Notes under the pieces: model-generated
Databases searched by the model: none
What the model was told of the DNA's origin: nothing
Seen by the model: only the letters and a program-made list of their open reading frames with translations
Source of the DNA: Betaproteobacteria bacterium
GTDB lineage: Bacteria; Pseudomonadota; Gammaproteobacteria; Burkholderiales; Ga0077523
Length of the DNA: 41,637 nt
Assembly: GCA_025350245.1 (NCBI GenBank)
Contig: JANXYG010000063.1
Coordinates: 1-41,637, forward strand
Reading direction: 5' to 3'
Translations under genes and position numbers: made by a program
Shown: piece by piece, positions 1-7,394 of the stretch
Layout of the letters: the number at the start of each line of letters is the position of its first letter
How positions within the stretch are numbered: the first letter of the stretch is position 1

Positions 1-762
1 GTCGTCGATCGACAGCACCTTGGAGGCGTAGCGCGAGCGCGGCACCACCAGGGTGCCGTAAGCCATGTTCGGCAGCACGACATCGATGCCGTACTTCGCC
101 TGGCCGCTGACCTTGGCCGGGATGTCGAGCGATGCCACCGATTTGCCGATGATGTTGTAGTTGCCGCGCGGCTTGAGCGCGATGCTCTTGAAGTCTTCCG
201 GGTAGGCGAACTTCCGGTCGATCCTGACCTTCTGCACGATCTCGCCATAGCTCACCGAGCGGCCGGAGGCCTTGTCGTAAACCCGGCTTTCCTTGGCGTA
301 GCAGCCCTCGGGCGAGGAGCCGAGCAACTTGGCGCCGGCCTCGACCAGCGCCATGCGGCCGGCGGCGCCGGCGCGCGAGATTCGGTCGAACTCGGTGGTG
401 ATGCTGCCGCTGTTCACCGTGTAGGCGAGGCCGTAGATCGCGAAGTTCTCCACGCTCTCGAGCGGTGCGTCGAGGTGCACGTCTTCCCACTTGACCTCGA
501 GCTCCTCGGCGATGACCTGGGCGAGGCCGGTGCCGATATGCTGGCCCATCTCGGCCTTAACGATGTGCATCGTGGTCTTGCTGTCGGGCGTGATGGTGAA
601 CCAGATCGACGGCGTGAACGCCTCCATCGCCGCCTGCGCGTCGGCGGCGCCGCCGAGCAGTTTGGGCGCGAGGCCGATGCTGAAATAGGCGCCCGCGGCG
701 GTCGCCGTGGAGCGGACCAGGAAACCGCGGCGCGACCGGCCGTGCTGTGTGAGATCAGACAT
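1..762 (-). CDS. Molybdopterin-binding subunit of a xanthine dehydrogenase/isoquinoline 1-oxidoreductase family enzyme (partial, N-terminal 254 residues)
   Basis: Large subunit of a molybdenum hydroxylase, resembling the beta subunit of isoquinoline 1-oxidoreductase and periplasmic aldehyde dehydrogenases. The frame is open from the start at 762 to the window edge, so the C-terminal cofactor-binding part is missing. The N-terminus carries a twin-arginine motif (SRRGFLVRS) followed by an alanine-rich stretch, which points to Tat export of the folded enzyme. The segments EMGQHIGTGLAQVIAEEL and YTVNSGSITTEFDRISRAGA match the positions of family motifs. A strong ribosome site (GGAGGTG) precedes the ATG, which overlaps the end of the 2Fe-2S subunit gene by 8 nt, so the two are co-translated. 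The substrate cannot be deduced: the family oxidises aldehydes, N-heterocycles and related compounds by hydroxylation with water. Confidence 0.85.
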   Translation of the reverse strand, partial: MSDLTQHGRSRRGFLVRSTATAAGAYFSIGLAPKLLGGAADAQAAMEAFTPSIWFTITPDSKTTMHIVKAEMGQHIGTGLAQVIAEELEVKWEDVHLDAPLESVENFAIYGLAYTVNSGSITTEFDRISRAGAAGRMALVEAGAKLLGSSPEGCYAKESRVYDKASGRSVSYGEIVQKVRIDRKFAYPEDFKSIALKPRGNYNIIGKSVASLDIPAKVSGQAKYGIDVVLPNMAYGTLVVPRSRYASKVLSIDD

Positions 763-1231
763 GCTTCACCTCCGCATTCAGGATTTCGGCGGCGCGCTTC
801 ACGGCGCCGACAATGCGCGAGTAGGTGGCGCAGCGGCACAGGTTCCCGTTCATGCCGTCCACGATGTCCTTCTCGGTCGGCGTGGGGTTCATCGCGAGCA
901 GCGACGCTGCCTGCATGAGCTGGCCCGACTGGCAGTAGCCGCACTGCGGGACCTGATGTTCGATCCAGGCCTGCTGTACCGCATGAGTGTTGGCCGGATG
1001 CAATCCTTCGATGGTGGTGATGGCCGCCGTCTCCGGGACGTCCTTCAACTGGATCTGGCATGAGCGCACCGCCTGACCGTTGATGTGCACGGTACAGGCG
1101 CCGCACAGGCCGGCACCGCACCCGAACTTGGTGCCGGTGAGACGGATGTCGTCGCGGATCACCCAGAGCAGGGGCGTATCGGGGGGGGCGTCGGCGAAAT
1201 AGCTCTGGCCGTTGATGGAAAGCTGCGGCAT
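755..1231 (-). CDS. 2Fe-2S iron-sulfur subunit of the molybdenum hydroxylase
   Basis: Small electron-transfer subunit, 158 residues, the usual length for IorA/CoxS-type proteins. The N-terminal plant-type ferredoxin cluster is ligated by Cys38, Cys43, Cys46 and Cys58 (CGAGLCGACTVHINGQAVRSC-like region), and the C-terminal helical domain carries the second cluster through Cys97, Cys100, Cys132 and Cys134. All eight ligands are present. It passes electrons from the molybdenum site of the partner encoded directly downstream. Two in-frame ATGs exist, at 1237 and 1231; AGGAGG (1240-1245) lies only 2 nt from the first and 8 nt from the second, so I chose 1231. Lacking its own signal, it would be exported by piggy-back on the Tat-tagged partner. 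Confidence 0.92.
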   Translation of the reverse strand: MPQLSINGQSYFADAPPDTPLLWVIRDDIRLTGTKFGCGAGLCGACTVHINGQAVRSCQIQLKDVPETAAITTIEGLHPANTHAVQQAWIEHQVPQCGYCQSGQLMQAASLLAMNPTPTEKDIVDGMNGNLCRCATYSRIVGAVKRAAEILNAEVKHV

Positions 1232-1352
1232 GACCATGACCTCCTGGGGGCGGGAAGTGGTGCGGGGTGAGGACGGCAGTTTCAGACGATACCGGCACTG
1301 TCGACTACCGAAGGAGTGTGCGAGTACCGGCCGGGCGGCGCATCCGGCGAAA

Positions 1353-1394
1353 GGGTGAGGCGAAGCACCCGAAACGGGGTGCCACGTCTCACCC
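1353..1394. other. Nested double-stem hairpin between the response regulator and the iron-sulfur gene
   Basis: GGGTGAG (1353-1359) pairs with CTCACCC (1388-1394), and inside it GCACCC (1365-1370) pairs with GGGTGC (1377-1382). Both stems are perfect. It sits 32 nt past the stop of the response regulator gene and about 120 nt before the oxidoreductase start, so it may be a terminator without a T-run, an mRNA end, or part of the 5' leader of the oxidoreductase operon. Confidence 0.4.
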
Positions 1395-1425
1395 GAAAGA
1401 GGGATGATGAGCCTTCGTCACCCGC

Positions 1426-2064
1426 TCAGAAACGCACCAGTCCGCGCTTTGCCGCGAGCGACACCGCCTCGGCCCGGCTGGTGACATCGAGCTTGGCGAA
1501 CAGGCTCTTGAGGTGGCTCTTGACTGTGCTCTCGGTGATGAACAGCGACTGCGCGATGCCCTTGTTGCTCTTGCCCTCGGCCAGCAGCCCCAGGATCTGC
1601 ACCTCGCGATCGGTCAACGCCTGCTCCTGCACCCGCAGTGCCAGCTTGGCGGCGATCTTCGATTGCAGATAGGCCTCGCCCGCATGCACCGCCCGGATGC
1701 AGCGGAACAGCTCTTCGGGCTGGGCATCCTTGAGCAGATAGGCTTTGGCGCCGGCTCGCAGCCCGGCATACACGTCTTCATCGTGATCATAGGTGGTGAG
1801 CACGATGATGCCCGCGGTCGGGTCGGTGGCGCGGATGCGGCGGATGGCTTCCAGCCCGTCCAGGCGCGGCATGCGCAGGTCCATCAGCACCACATCGGGC
1901 TTGAGCGCCAGCCACATCTCGACTGCCTCTTCGCCGTCGTTGGCCTGGCCGATGACCGTCGTGCCATCCTCCATGTCGATGATGGCGGCGAGTCCTCGCC
2001 GTACCAGCGCGTGGTCGTCCGCCAGCAACACCCGGATCGCGGCGGTCTTGGCAAGTCCGCTCAT
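1426..2064 (-). CDS. NarL/LuxR-family response regulator
   Basis: DNA-binding response regulator of 212 residues. The receiver domain (about 10-125) has the acidic pair in LLADDH, the phospho-acceptor Asp62 in VVLMDLRMP, Thr90 and the conserved Lys112. The C-terminal LuxR-type helix-turn-helix (about 148-205) is visible in LTDREVQILGLLAEGKSNK and ITESTVKSHLKSLFAKLDV. The gene for a NarX-type sensor kinase lies 67 nt upstream on the same strand, making a cognate pair that is probably one transcript. Targets are unknown; the adjacent molybdenum hydroxylase operon, the UbiD-like gene and the c-type cytochrome are plausible by position only. Confidence 0.93.
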   Translation of the reverse strand: MSGLAKTAAIRVLLADDHALVRRGLAAIIDMEDGTTVIGQANDGEEAVEMWLALKPDVVLMDLRMPRLDGLEAIRRIRATDPTAGIIVLTTYDHDEDVYAGLRAGAKAYLLKDAQPEELFRCIRAVHAGEAYLQSKIAAKLALRVQEQALTDREVQILGLLAEGKSNKGIAQSLFITESTVKSHLKSLFAKLDVTSRAEAVSLAAKRGLVRF

Positions 2065-2131
2065 CGGAACCGGCGCGGTGGCGCGCGGTGCGGGCGGGCG
2101 GACGGCCGACGCCGAGCGCGTAGCGGGGCGG

Positions 2132-3490
2132 TCATCGGCGGCGGTCGCATGACGCCGGGACGGTCACCTGCACCCGGGTACCTTTGCCGCGCTCGCTCTC
2201 GATCTCCAGTCGCGTGCCCAAACGCTCGGCGCGTTCGTGCATGCCCAGCAGGCCGAAGCCGTCGTGATGGTCGGCGACATCGAAACCCGCACCGTCGTCC
2301 GCGATGCGCAGGCGCACGGCGCCATTGCCGAAGCCCAGTTCGACGGTGAACGCGCGGGCGTGCGAGTGCTTGAGGATGTTGGTCATCGACTCCTGGGCGA
2401 TGCGCACCAGTTCGGTCTCGGTGTCACGTGCCAGTGGCTGCGGGTCGCCGCTGACGAGCAGGCCACCACGTACGGCGCCCGAGGCGCTGACACGGTCGAT
2501 CAGAAGCCTCAGCGCGACGGCGAGGTCGGCGTGTCCGCGTGCGTCCGGCCGCAGGGCCCGGACCGACTGCCGCGCTTCGTCGAGCCCGGTGCGCGCCAGT
2601 TCGCACGAATGCTCGATGTGTTCCAGCGCCACCTCGATGTTGAGTTTGGCGAGCGCGCGGCGCGAGGCTTCGAGATTGAGCACCACGCCGGTGAACCCCT
2701 GCGCCATGGTGTCGTGGATGTCGCGGGCGATGCGGTTGCGTTCGTCGAGCACCGCCGCCTGTCGCGCCTGCTCGCCCAGACGTGCCATCTGCATCGCGAG
2801 CGTTGCCTGACCCGCAAGCGCGCCGGCCACCCGAATCTGGCTTTCCATTTCGCGCGGGTCCATGCGGCTGCTGCGGATGCAGATCCACCCGGCCGTCTCG
2901 GAACCCAACACCATCGGCACGGTGAGCAGCGCGCGCACGCCGAGCGACATGATGTAGCGGCGGTTGGCTTCGGGCAGGCCGGCGACCGCATGCGCCAGCA
3001 CATAGGTTTCCGGGTGCTCCTCCGGAAATGTCGAACCGGGCCCGCCGCCCACCGGTGGCGGCTGGCGCACCGCCGGATGTCGCGATGCGGCGGCCGGGAT
3101 CACTCTGGATTCGAGATACTCGAGGTGCAGGCGAGCGGTGCCGTCCTGGTTCGGGAACCACAGCGTGCCACCGATCCCGCCGAGCTGGTCGACGGTGGCC
3201 TTGAGCACATGACCCAGGAAGCGATCGAGGTTGGACTCGCTCGCCAGCACCGAGATCGACTGGATCAGCATCTCGGACTGGCCGCGCGCCAGCTCCTCGG
3301 CGAGCCGGCGCTGGGCGACTTCGACCTCGAGCGCCCTGTTTTCCTGGCCCAGTTGCCACGCGCGCGACATGGCGGTGCCGAGTCGCGCGCGTTGCGCGGC
3401 GAGTTCGCGGCTGAGCGATTCGACCCGCACCTCGAGCAACTCGAGGCGGCCGGCCTGCTGCTGGTCGCGGCTGCGGGAACCCGGGTTCAC
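2132..3490 (-). CDS. Sensor histidine kinase with GAF domain (HisKA_3 / NarX type)
   Basis: 452 residues without a clear transmembrane segment or signal peptide, so a cytoplasmic sensor is expected. Residues about 12-75 form a coiled coil (rich in L, E, R), about 75-240 look like a GAF domain, and the dimerisation/phospho-acceptor domain has His259 in RNRIARDIHDTMAQG. The ATPase domain follows with ELVRIAQESMTNILKHSHA (N box) and DDGAGFD plus GFGLLGMHERAERLG (G boxes). This architecture pairs with LuxR-type regulators, and one is encoded directly downstream. The signal could be a small molecule or redox state bound by the GAF domain; nothing in the sequence identifies it. The promoter region (3491-3597) is shared with the divergent ubiD-like gene. 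Confidence 0.92.
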   Translation of the reverse strand: MNPGSRSRDQQQAGRLELLEVRVESLSRELAAQRARLGTAMSRAWQLGQENRALEVEVAQRRLAEELARGQSEMLIQSISVLASESNLDRFLGHVLKATVDQLGGIGGTLWFPNQDGTARLHLEYLESRVIPAAASRHPAVRQPPPVGGGPGSTFPEEHPETYVLAHAVAGLPEANRRYIMSLGVRALLTVPMVLGSETAGWICIRSSRMDPREMESQIRVAGALAGQATLAMQMARLGEQARQAAVLDERNRIARDIHDTMAQGFTGVVLNLEASRRALAKLNIEVALEHIEHSCELARTGLDEARQSVRALRPDARGHADLAVALRLLIDRVSASGAVRGGLLVSGDPQPLARDTETELVRIAQESMTNILKHSHARAFTVELGFGNGAVRLRIADDGAGFDVADHHDGFGLLGMHERAERLGTRLEIESERGKGTRVQVTVPASCDRRR

Positions 3491-3597
3491 GGCGTTGGGA
3501 TTGACCGATGTCCACTACACTTCGAAGCACTCGATTGTGCCGCGAAACGGCGCGACAACATACCTCCCCCGCGCGGTTCGCGCGCCGGTGCCCGCCC

Positions 3598-5112
3598 ATG
3601 CGCTATCACGACCTCCGCGATTTCATTGCCCAACTCGAACACCAGGGCGAACTCAAGCGTATCCGCACGCCGGTGTCGCCGCATCTGGAGATGACCGAGA
3701 TCTGCGACCGCGTGCTGCGCGCGCAAGGTCCCGCGATCCTGTTCGAGAACCCGGCGGGCCACGACATGCCGGTGCTGGCCAACCTGTTCGGCACGCCACG
3801 GCGCGTGGCGATGGGCATGGGCGAGGATTCGGTCGCGGCGCTGCGCGAAGTCGGCAAGCTGCTCGCCTACCTGAAGGAGCCCGAGCCGCCGAAGGGTCTC
3901 AAGGACATGTGGGACCAGCTCCCCGTGCTCAGGCAGGTGCTCAACATGGCGCCGAAGGTCGTGTCGAGCGCGCCCTGCCAGGAGATCGTCTGGGAGGGGA
4001 ACGACGTGGATCTCGGGCGCCTGCCGGTGCAGACCTGCTGGCCGGGTGATGCCGGGCCTCTGATCACCTGGGGCCTGACCGTGACCCGCGGCCCGAACAA
4101 GGCGCGGCACAACCTGGGCATCTACCGGCAGCAGGTCATCGGGCGTAACAAGCTCATCATGCGCTGGCTCGCGCATCGGGGCGGCGCGCTCGATTTTCGC
4201 GATCACTCGCTGGCGCGGCCGGGCGAACCGTTTCCGGTCGCGGTGGCGCTGGGAGCGGACCCCGCCACCATCCTCGGGGCCGTGACACCGGTTCCGGATT
4301 CGCTCTCGGAGTACCAGTTCGCCGGGCTGTTGCGCGGCGGCAAGACCGAGTTGGTGAAGTGCATCGGCAGCGATCTGCAGGTGCCGGCCAGCGCCGAGAT
4401 CGTTCTCGAAGGCGCGATCCGGCCCGGCGCCGCGGCACCCGGAGGCGCTGGCCGATCGAAAGCGCTCGACGGCTGGGAATCGGCGGTCGAAGGCCCGTTC
4501 GGCGATCACACCGGCTACTACAACGAGCAGGATGTCTTTCCGGTGTTCACCGTCGAGCGCATCACCATGCGGCGCAATCCGATCTATCACTCCACCTACA
4601 CCGGCAAGCCGCCGGACGAACCGGCGATCCTCGGCGTCGCGCTGAACGAGGTGTTTGTCCCGCTGCTGGTGAAGCAGTTTCCCGAGATCATCGACTTTTA
4701 CCTGCCGCCGGAGGGCTGTTCGTACCGGCTCGCGGTGGTGCGCATGCGCAAGCAGTATCCAGGGCATCCCAAGCGGGTGATGTTCGGCGTCTGGTCGTTC
4801 TTGCGCCAGTTCATGTACACCAAGTTCATCATCGTGGTCGACGAGGACGTCGACGCGCGCGACTGGAAGGAGGTGATCTGGGCCCTGACGACGCGGGTCG
4901 ATCCGACCCGCGACACGCTGCTGGTCGACAACACGCCGATCGACTACCTGGACTTCGCCAGCCCGGTGTCCGGGCTCGGCTCCAAGATGGGAATCGACGC
5001 CACCGGCAAGTGGCCCGGCGAGACCACGCGTGAATGGGGCAGGCCGATCGCGATGGACACGGTAGTGAAGCAGCGGGTGGATGCGATGTGGGCGGAACTC
5101 GGGCTGGGGTAG
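3598..5112 (+). CDS. ubiD: UbiD family decarboxylase (4-hydroxy-3-polyprenylbenzoate decarboxylase)
   Basis: 504 residues, close to the length of E. coli UbiD. The family uses prenylated FMN to decarboxylate unsaturated and aromatic acids; in ubiquinone synthesis it removes the carboxylate of 4-hydroxy-3-polyprenylbenzoate. Family landmarks include [20 protein letters not shown] near the N-terminus, [20 protein letters not shown] in the flavin-binding middle, and [20 protein letters not shown] towards the C-terminus. An in-frame ATG exists at 3508, but homologues begin like [14 protein letters not shown], so I chose 3598. No ubiX-like flavin prenyltransferase is in the window, so it must be elsewhere. 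UbiD paralogues act on other aromatic acids, but similarity along the whole length favours the ubiquinone role. Confidence 0.92.
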   Translation: MRYHDLRDFIAQLEHQGELKRIRTPVSPHLEMTEICDRVLRAQGPAILFENPAGHDMPVLANLFGTPRRVAMGMGEDSVAALREVGKLLAYLKEPEPPKGLKDMWDQLPVLRQVLNMAPKVVSSAPCQEIVWEGNDVDLGRLPVQTCWPGDAGPLITWGLTVTRGPNKARHNLGIYRQQVIGRNKLIMRWLAHRGGALDFRDHSLARPGEPFPVAVALGADPATILGAVTPVPDSLSEYQFAGLLRGGKTELVKCIGSDLQVPASAEIVLEGAIRPGAAAPGGAGRSKALDGWESAVEGPFGDHTGYYNEQDVFPVFTVERITMRRNPIYHSTYTGKPPDEPAILGVALNEVFVPLLVKQFPEIIDFYLPPEGCSYRLAVVRMRKQYPGHPKRVMFGVWSFLRQFMYTKFIIVVDEDVDARDWKEVIWALTTRVDPTRDTLLVDNTPIDYLDFASPVSGLGSKMGIDATGKWPGETTREWGRPIAMDTVVKQRVDAMWAELGLG

Positions 5113-5191
5113 CGGCGCTTGCGGGTTCCATCCGGTTCGGCAGGGCCGGGCGATAATCCGGGTTTCGCCTCGACCCCGCCCGCTGATCGGG

Positions 5192-5368
5192 CGGTACGCG
5201 CCGGCGAGCCTGGTGATCGCGCCGGGTGGCAAACTCGCGGAGCTGGCCCCTGCCCTGGCCAGGCCCGTGAGCGGCACCGTCAACGCCTGGGTCTGTCGTG
5301 GCGTTGTCTGCCTGGCACCACTCGACGATCCCGAGCGGGTGCTGGTCGAAATCGGCGCCGTCGCGTGA
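5192..5368 (+). pseudogene. C-terminal relic of a thioredoxin-domain (DUF255/YyaL-type) protein
   Basis: The reading frame from about 5192 to the stop at 5366-5368 encodes RYAPASLVIAPGG, then LAPALARPVSGTVNAWVCRG and VCLAPLDDPE. This resembles the extreme C-terminus of bacterial YyaL/DUF255 proteins (normally 600 residues or more), where a VNAWVCRGxxC-P motif closes the protein. Upstream in frame there is no further similarity before the ubiD stop at 5112, so the bulk of the gene is missing. This is from memory of the family, so moderately sure. The rest of the 5113-5459 gap holds only the promoter and leader of the cytochrome gene, as far as I can see. Confidence 0.5.
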
Positions 5369-5459
5369 TGTGGTTCGGATATTGCGGCGCTGCCGTTTTC
5401 AAGCCTTGGGAAAACCCCTAAACTAGACGGGGGTCTTGTCTACCATCGGAGGAGTGTCC

Positions 5460-5786
5460 ATGAAGTCTTGTAAATTCGTCGTTGCCGCAGCCACCGCTTT
5501 CTTCGCCGCCGGTGCCGTGCATGCCGCCGACGCCGAAAAGGCCAAAGGCCTGATCAAGGGCAGCGACTGTCTGGCTTGTCACGCCGAAGCCACCAAGCTG
5601 GTCGGCCCCGCCTACAAGGAAGTCGCCAAGAAGTACAAGGGCAATGCCGCCGCCACCGACATGCTGGTCAAGAAGATCAAGGCCGGCGGTTCCGGCAACT
5701 GGGGCGCGATCCCGATGACGCCACATCCGAACCTGAAGGACGAAGACGTCAAGACGATGGTGGATTACATCCTGTCGCTGTCCTGA
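5460..5786 (+). CDS. Small periplasmic class I cytochrome c (c551/c552 type)
   Basis: Single-haem electron carrier of 108 residues. A signal peptide of about 23 residues ends at AVHAA. The haem is attached through Cys37-Leu-Ala-Cys40-His41, and Met86 in AIPMTPHP is the likely sixth ligand, as in cytochromes c551 and c552, which carry electrons to nitrite reductase, oxidases or peroxidases. An upstream in-frame ATG at 5436 exists, but GGAGGAG at about 5448-5454 with a 5-nt spacer and the signal peptide both fix the start at 5460. It is monocistronic: a hairpin terminator follows 27 nt after the stop. Confidence 0.93.
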   Translation: MKSCKFVVAAATAFFAAGAVHAADAEKAKGLIKGSDCLACHAEATKLVGPAYKEVAKKYKGNAAATDMLVKKIKAGGSGNWGAIPMTPHPNLKDEDVKTMVDYILSLS

Positions 5787-5813
5787 TCCTGACCGGATTC
5801 GAGCGAGCACCAG

Positions 5814-5836
5814 GCCGGCCGCGAGGCCGGCTTTTT
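5814..5836 (+). terminator. Intrinsic terminator of the cytochrome c gene
   Basis: GCCGGCC (5814-5820), loop GCGA, GGCCGGC (5825-5831), followed directly by TTTTT. This is a textbook rho-independent terminator placed 27 nt past the cytochrome stop. Confidence 0.9.
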
Positions 5837-5887
5837 CATTGGCGCTCGCCAGGCGAAACCGTTATCGCCCCGGGTCGTATCGCCCAA

Positions 5888-5954
5888 ACCCGGCATTGAC
5901 CGGGTCAGGGGCAGCGGGAATAATCCCGCGGCAGTCCGCAGACACTTTTTTTTT
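5888..5954 (+). promoter_or_regulatory. Structured leader with two hairpins and an oligo-T tract ahead of the ABC-transporter operon
   Basis: Two perfect six-pair hairpins, ACCCGG/CCGGGT (5888-5905) and GCGGGA/TCCCGC with loop ATAA (5914-5929), are followed by nine consecutive T (5946-5954) and then AGAGGA before the ATG at 5969. Nine T in a row stand out in this GC-rich DNA. The T-run is 16 nt from the second stem, so it is not a canonical terminator, but it could be an attenuator or slippage site. Confidence 0.4.
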
Positions 5955-5968
5955 CAGAGGAAATTCCG

Positions 5969-7294
5969 ATGCCCCGTCCCTTCGTACCCGTTCCCGCCAG
6001 GATTCTCGCTCTGTCCGCCGCCATCGCGCTGTCGCTCGGTCTGGGCGCCTGCGGCAAGAAGGCGGAGCCGCCGGCACCCGCAGCGGCACCGGCGGCGCCA
6101 GTCGGCATCACGGTGAAGATCGGACACGCCGCGCCCTTGACTGGCGGCATCGCCCATCTGGGCAAGGACAACGAGGCGGGCGTCGTGCTTGCAATCGAGG
6201 AGGCCAACGCCAAGGGCATATCCCTGGGCGGCAAGAAGGTCACTTTCGAATTGATGTCGGAAGACGACGAGGCCAAACCCGAGAAAGGCCCGATCGTCGC
6301 GCAGAAGTTCGTCGATGCGAAGGTCGCGGGGGTCGTGGGCCATCTCAATTCGGGTGTGACCATTCCGGCGTCCGCGGTCTACAACACGGCCGGGATTCCG
6401 ATGATTTCGGGTTCGGCCACCAACCCGAAGTTGACCGAGCAGGGCTTCAAGATCACGTTCCGGACCGTGGGTCGCGACGACCAGCAAGGGCCGGCGGTCG
6501 CCAGTTACCTGGCTACCCACTACAAGCCGAAGCTCGTGGCGGTCGTCGATGACGCCACGGCCTATGGCGAGGGCCTCGCCAACGAAGTCGAGAAGGCGCT
6601 CAAGGCCGGTGGCGTCAAGGTGCTGCCACGCGAGAAGGGCACCGACACCACTACCGACTGGAAGGCGATCCTGACCAAGCTGCGCGGCAAGAAGCCCGAC
6701 GCCATCTTCTACGGCGGCATGGACGCCGGCGCCGCGCCGCTGATGAAGCAGGGCCGCGAACTCGGCATCAAGGCGGTGTTCGCGTTCGGCGATGGTGCCT
6801 GCAGCGACAAGATGAAGGAACTCGCCGGCGCCGCTGCTGAAGGCCTGATCTGCTCGCAGGCGGGGCTGCCGGTCAAGGCGGCGAAAGCTGGCTTCCTCGA
6901 GGCCTTCAAGAAGAAGTTCAACAGTGATCCGCTGATCTACGCGCCCTTCACCTACGACGCCGCCAACCTGCTGATCGCCGCGATGCAGAAAGCCGATTCG
7001 CCGGATCCGGCAAAGTATCTGCCGGAACTCGCCAAGATCAGCTTCGACGGTGCCAGCGGCAAGATCGAATTCGACGACAAGGGCGACCGCAAGGACGCGG
7101 AGATGACGATTTTCTCCCTGAAGGATGGCAAGCTCGGTCCGATCGCGATCATCAAGGGCGGAAAGACCTTCACGGTCGATGAGTTCATCGCCGCTGCTGC
7201 CGCCGGCGCCGCGCCTGCGGCAGCGGCATCCGCTGCGGTGCCGGCCCCGCAGCCGACCGCTGCGGCGCCAGCCCCAGCCCCCGAAAAGAAGTGA
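5969..7294 (+). CDS. Branched-chain amino acid type ABC transporter, substrate-binding lipoprotein (LivJ/LivK family)
   Basis: 441 residues. The N-terminus has a lipoprotein signal with Cys28 as the lipidated residue (lipobox L-G-A-C), so the protein is anchored in the periplasm. The mature part, from GITVKIGHAAPLTGGIAHLG, is a type I periplasmic-binding fold: two lobes with segments such as GVVGHLNSGVTIPAS and YAPFTYDAANLLIAAMQKAD. The family binds leucine, isoleucine, valine or, in many proteobacteria, other amides and aromatic acids, so the ligand is open. Odd feature: after FTVDEFIAAAA the protein continues for about 40 residues as an Ala/Pro low-complexity tail ending in PAPEKK, unusual for this family. 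It is the first gene of the importer cluster and is separated from the permeases by a terminator-like hairpin. Confidence 0.92.
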   Translation: MPRPFVPVPARILALSAAIALSLGLGACGKKAEPPAPAAAPAAPVGITVKIGHAAPLTGGIAHLGKDNEAGVVLAIEEANAKGISLGGKKVTFELMSEDDEAKPEKGPIVAQKFVDAKVAGVVGHLNSGVTIPASAVYNTAGIPMISGSATNPKLTEQGFKITFRTVGRDDQQGPAVASYLATHYKPKLVAVVDDATAYGEGLANEVEKALKAGGVKVLPREKGTDTTTDWKAILTKLRGKKPDAIFYGGMDAGAAPLMKQGRELGIKAVFAFGDGACSDKMKELAGAAAEGLICSQAGLPVKAAKAGFLEAFKKKFNSDPLIYAPFTYDAANLLIAAMQKADSPDPAKYLPELAKISFDGASGKIEFDDKGDRKDAEMTIFSLKDGKLGPIAIIKGGKTFTVDEFIAAAAAGAAPAAAASAAVPAPQPTAAAPAPAPEKK

Positions 7295-7350
7295 GCCGCG
7301 AGTAGAGGCGATCGCTTTCGATCGACCACCACCGCCGGCGAACCTCCCTG

Positions 7351-7376
7351 AAAACGGCACCCTCGGGTGCCGTTTT
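7351..7376 (+). terminator. Terminator-like hairpin between the binding protein and permease genes
   Basis: AAAACGGCACC (7351-7361), loop CTCG, GGTGCCGTTTT (7366-7376): an 11-pair perfect stem whose 3' arm supplies the T-run. It lies inside the transporter cluster, so partial read-through would give more binding protein than membrane parts, a stoichiometry common in ABC importers. The A-run on the other arm means it could also act bidirectionally. Confidence 0.85.
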
Positions 7377-7394
7377 CGCTGAAGCCCAGCAGAT

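Noticed and set aside
3487-5283. Long minus-strand frame antisense to ubiD
   Set aside because: Arg/His/Gly-rich shadow of a well-conserved gene.
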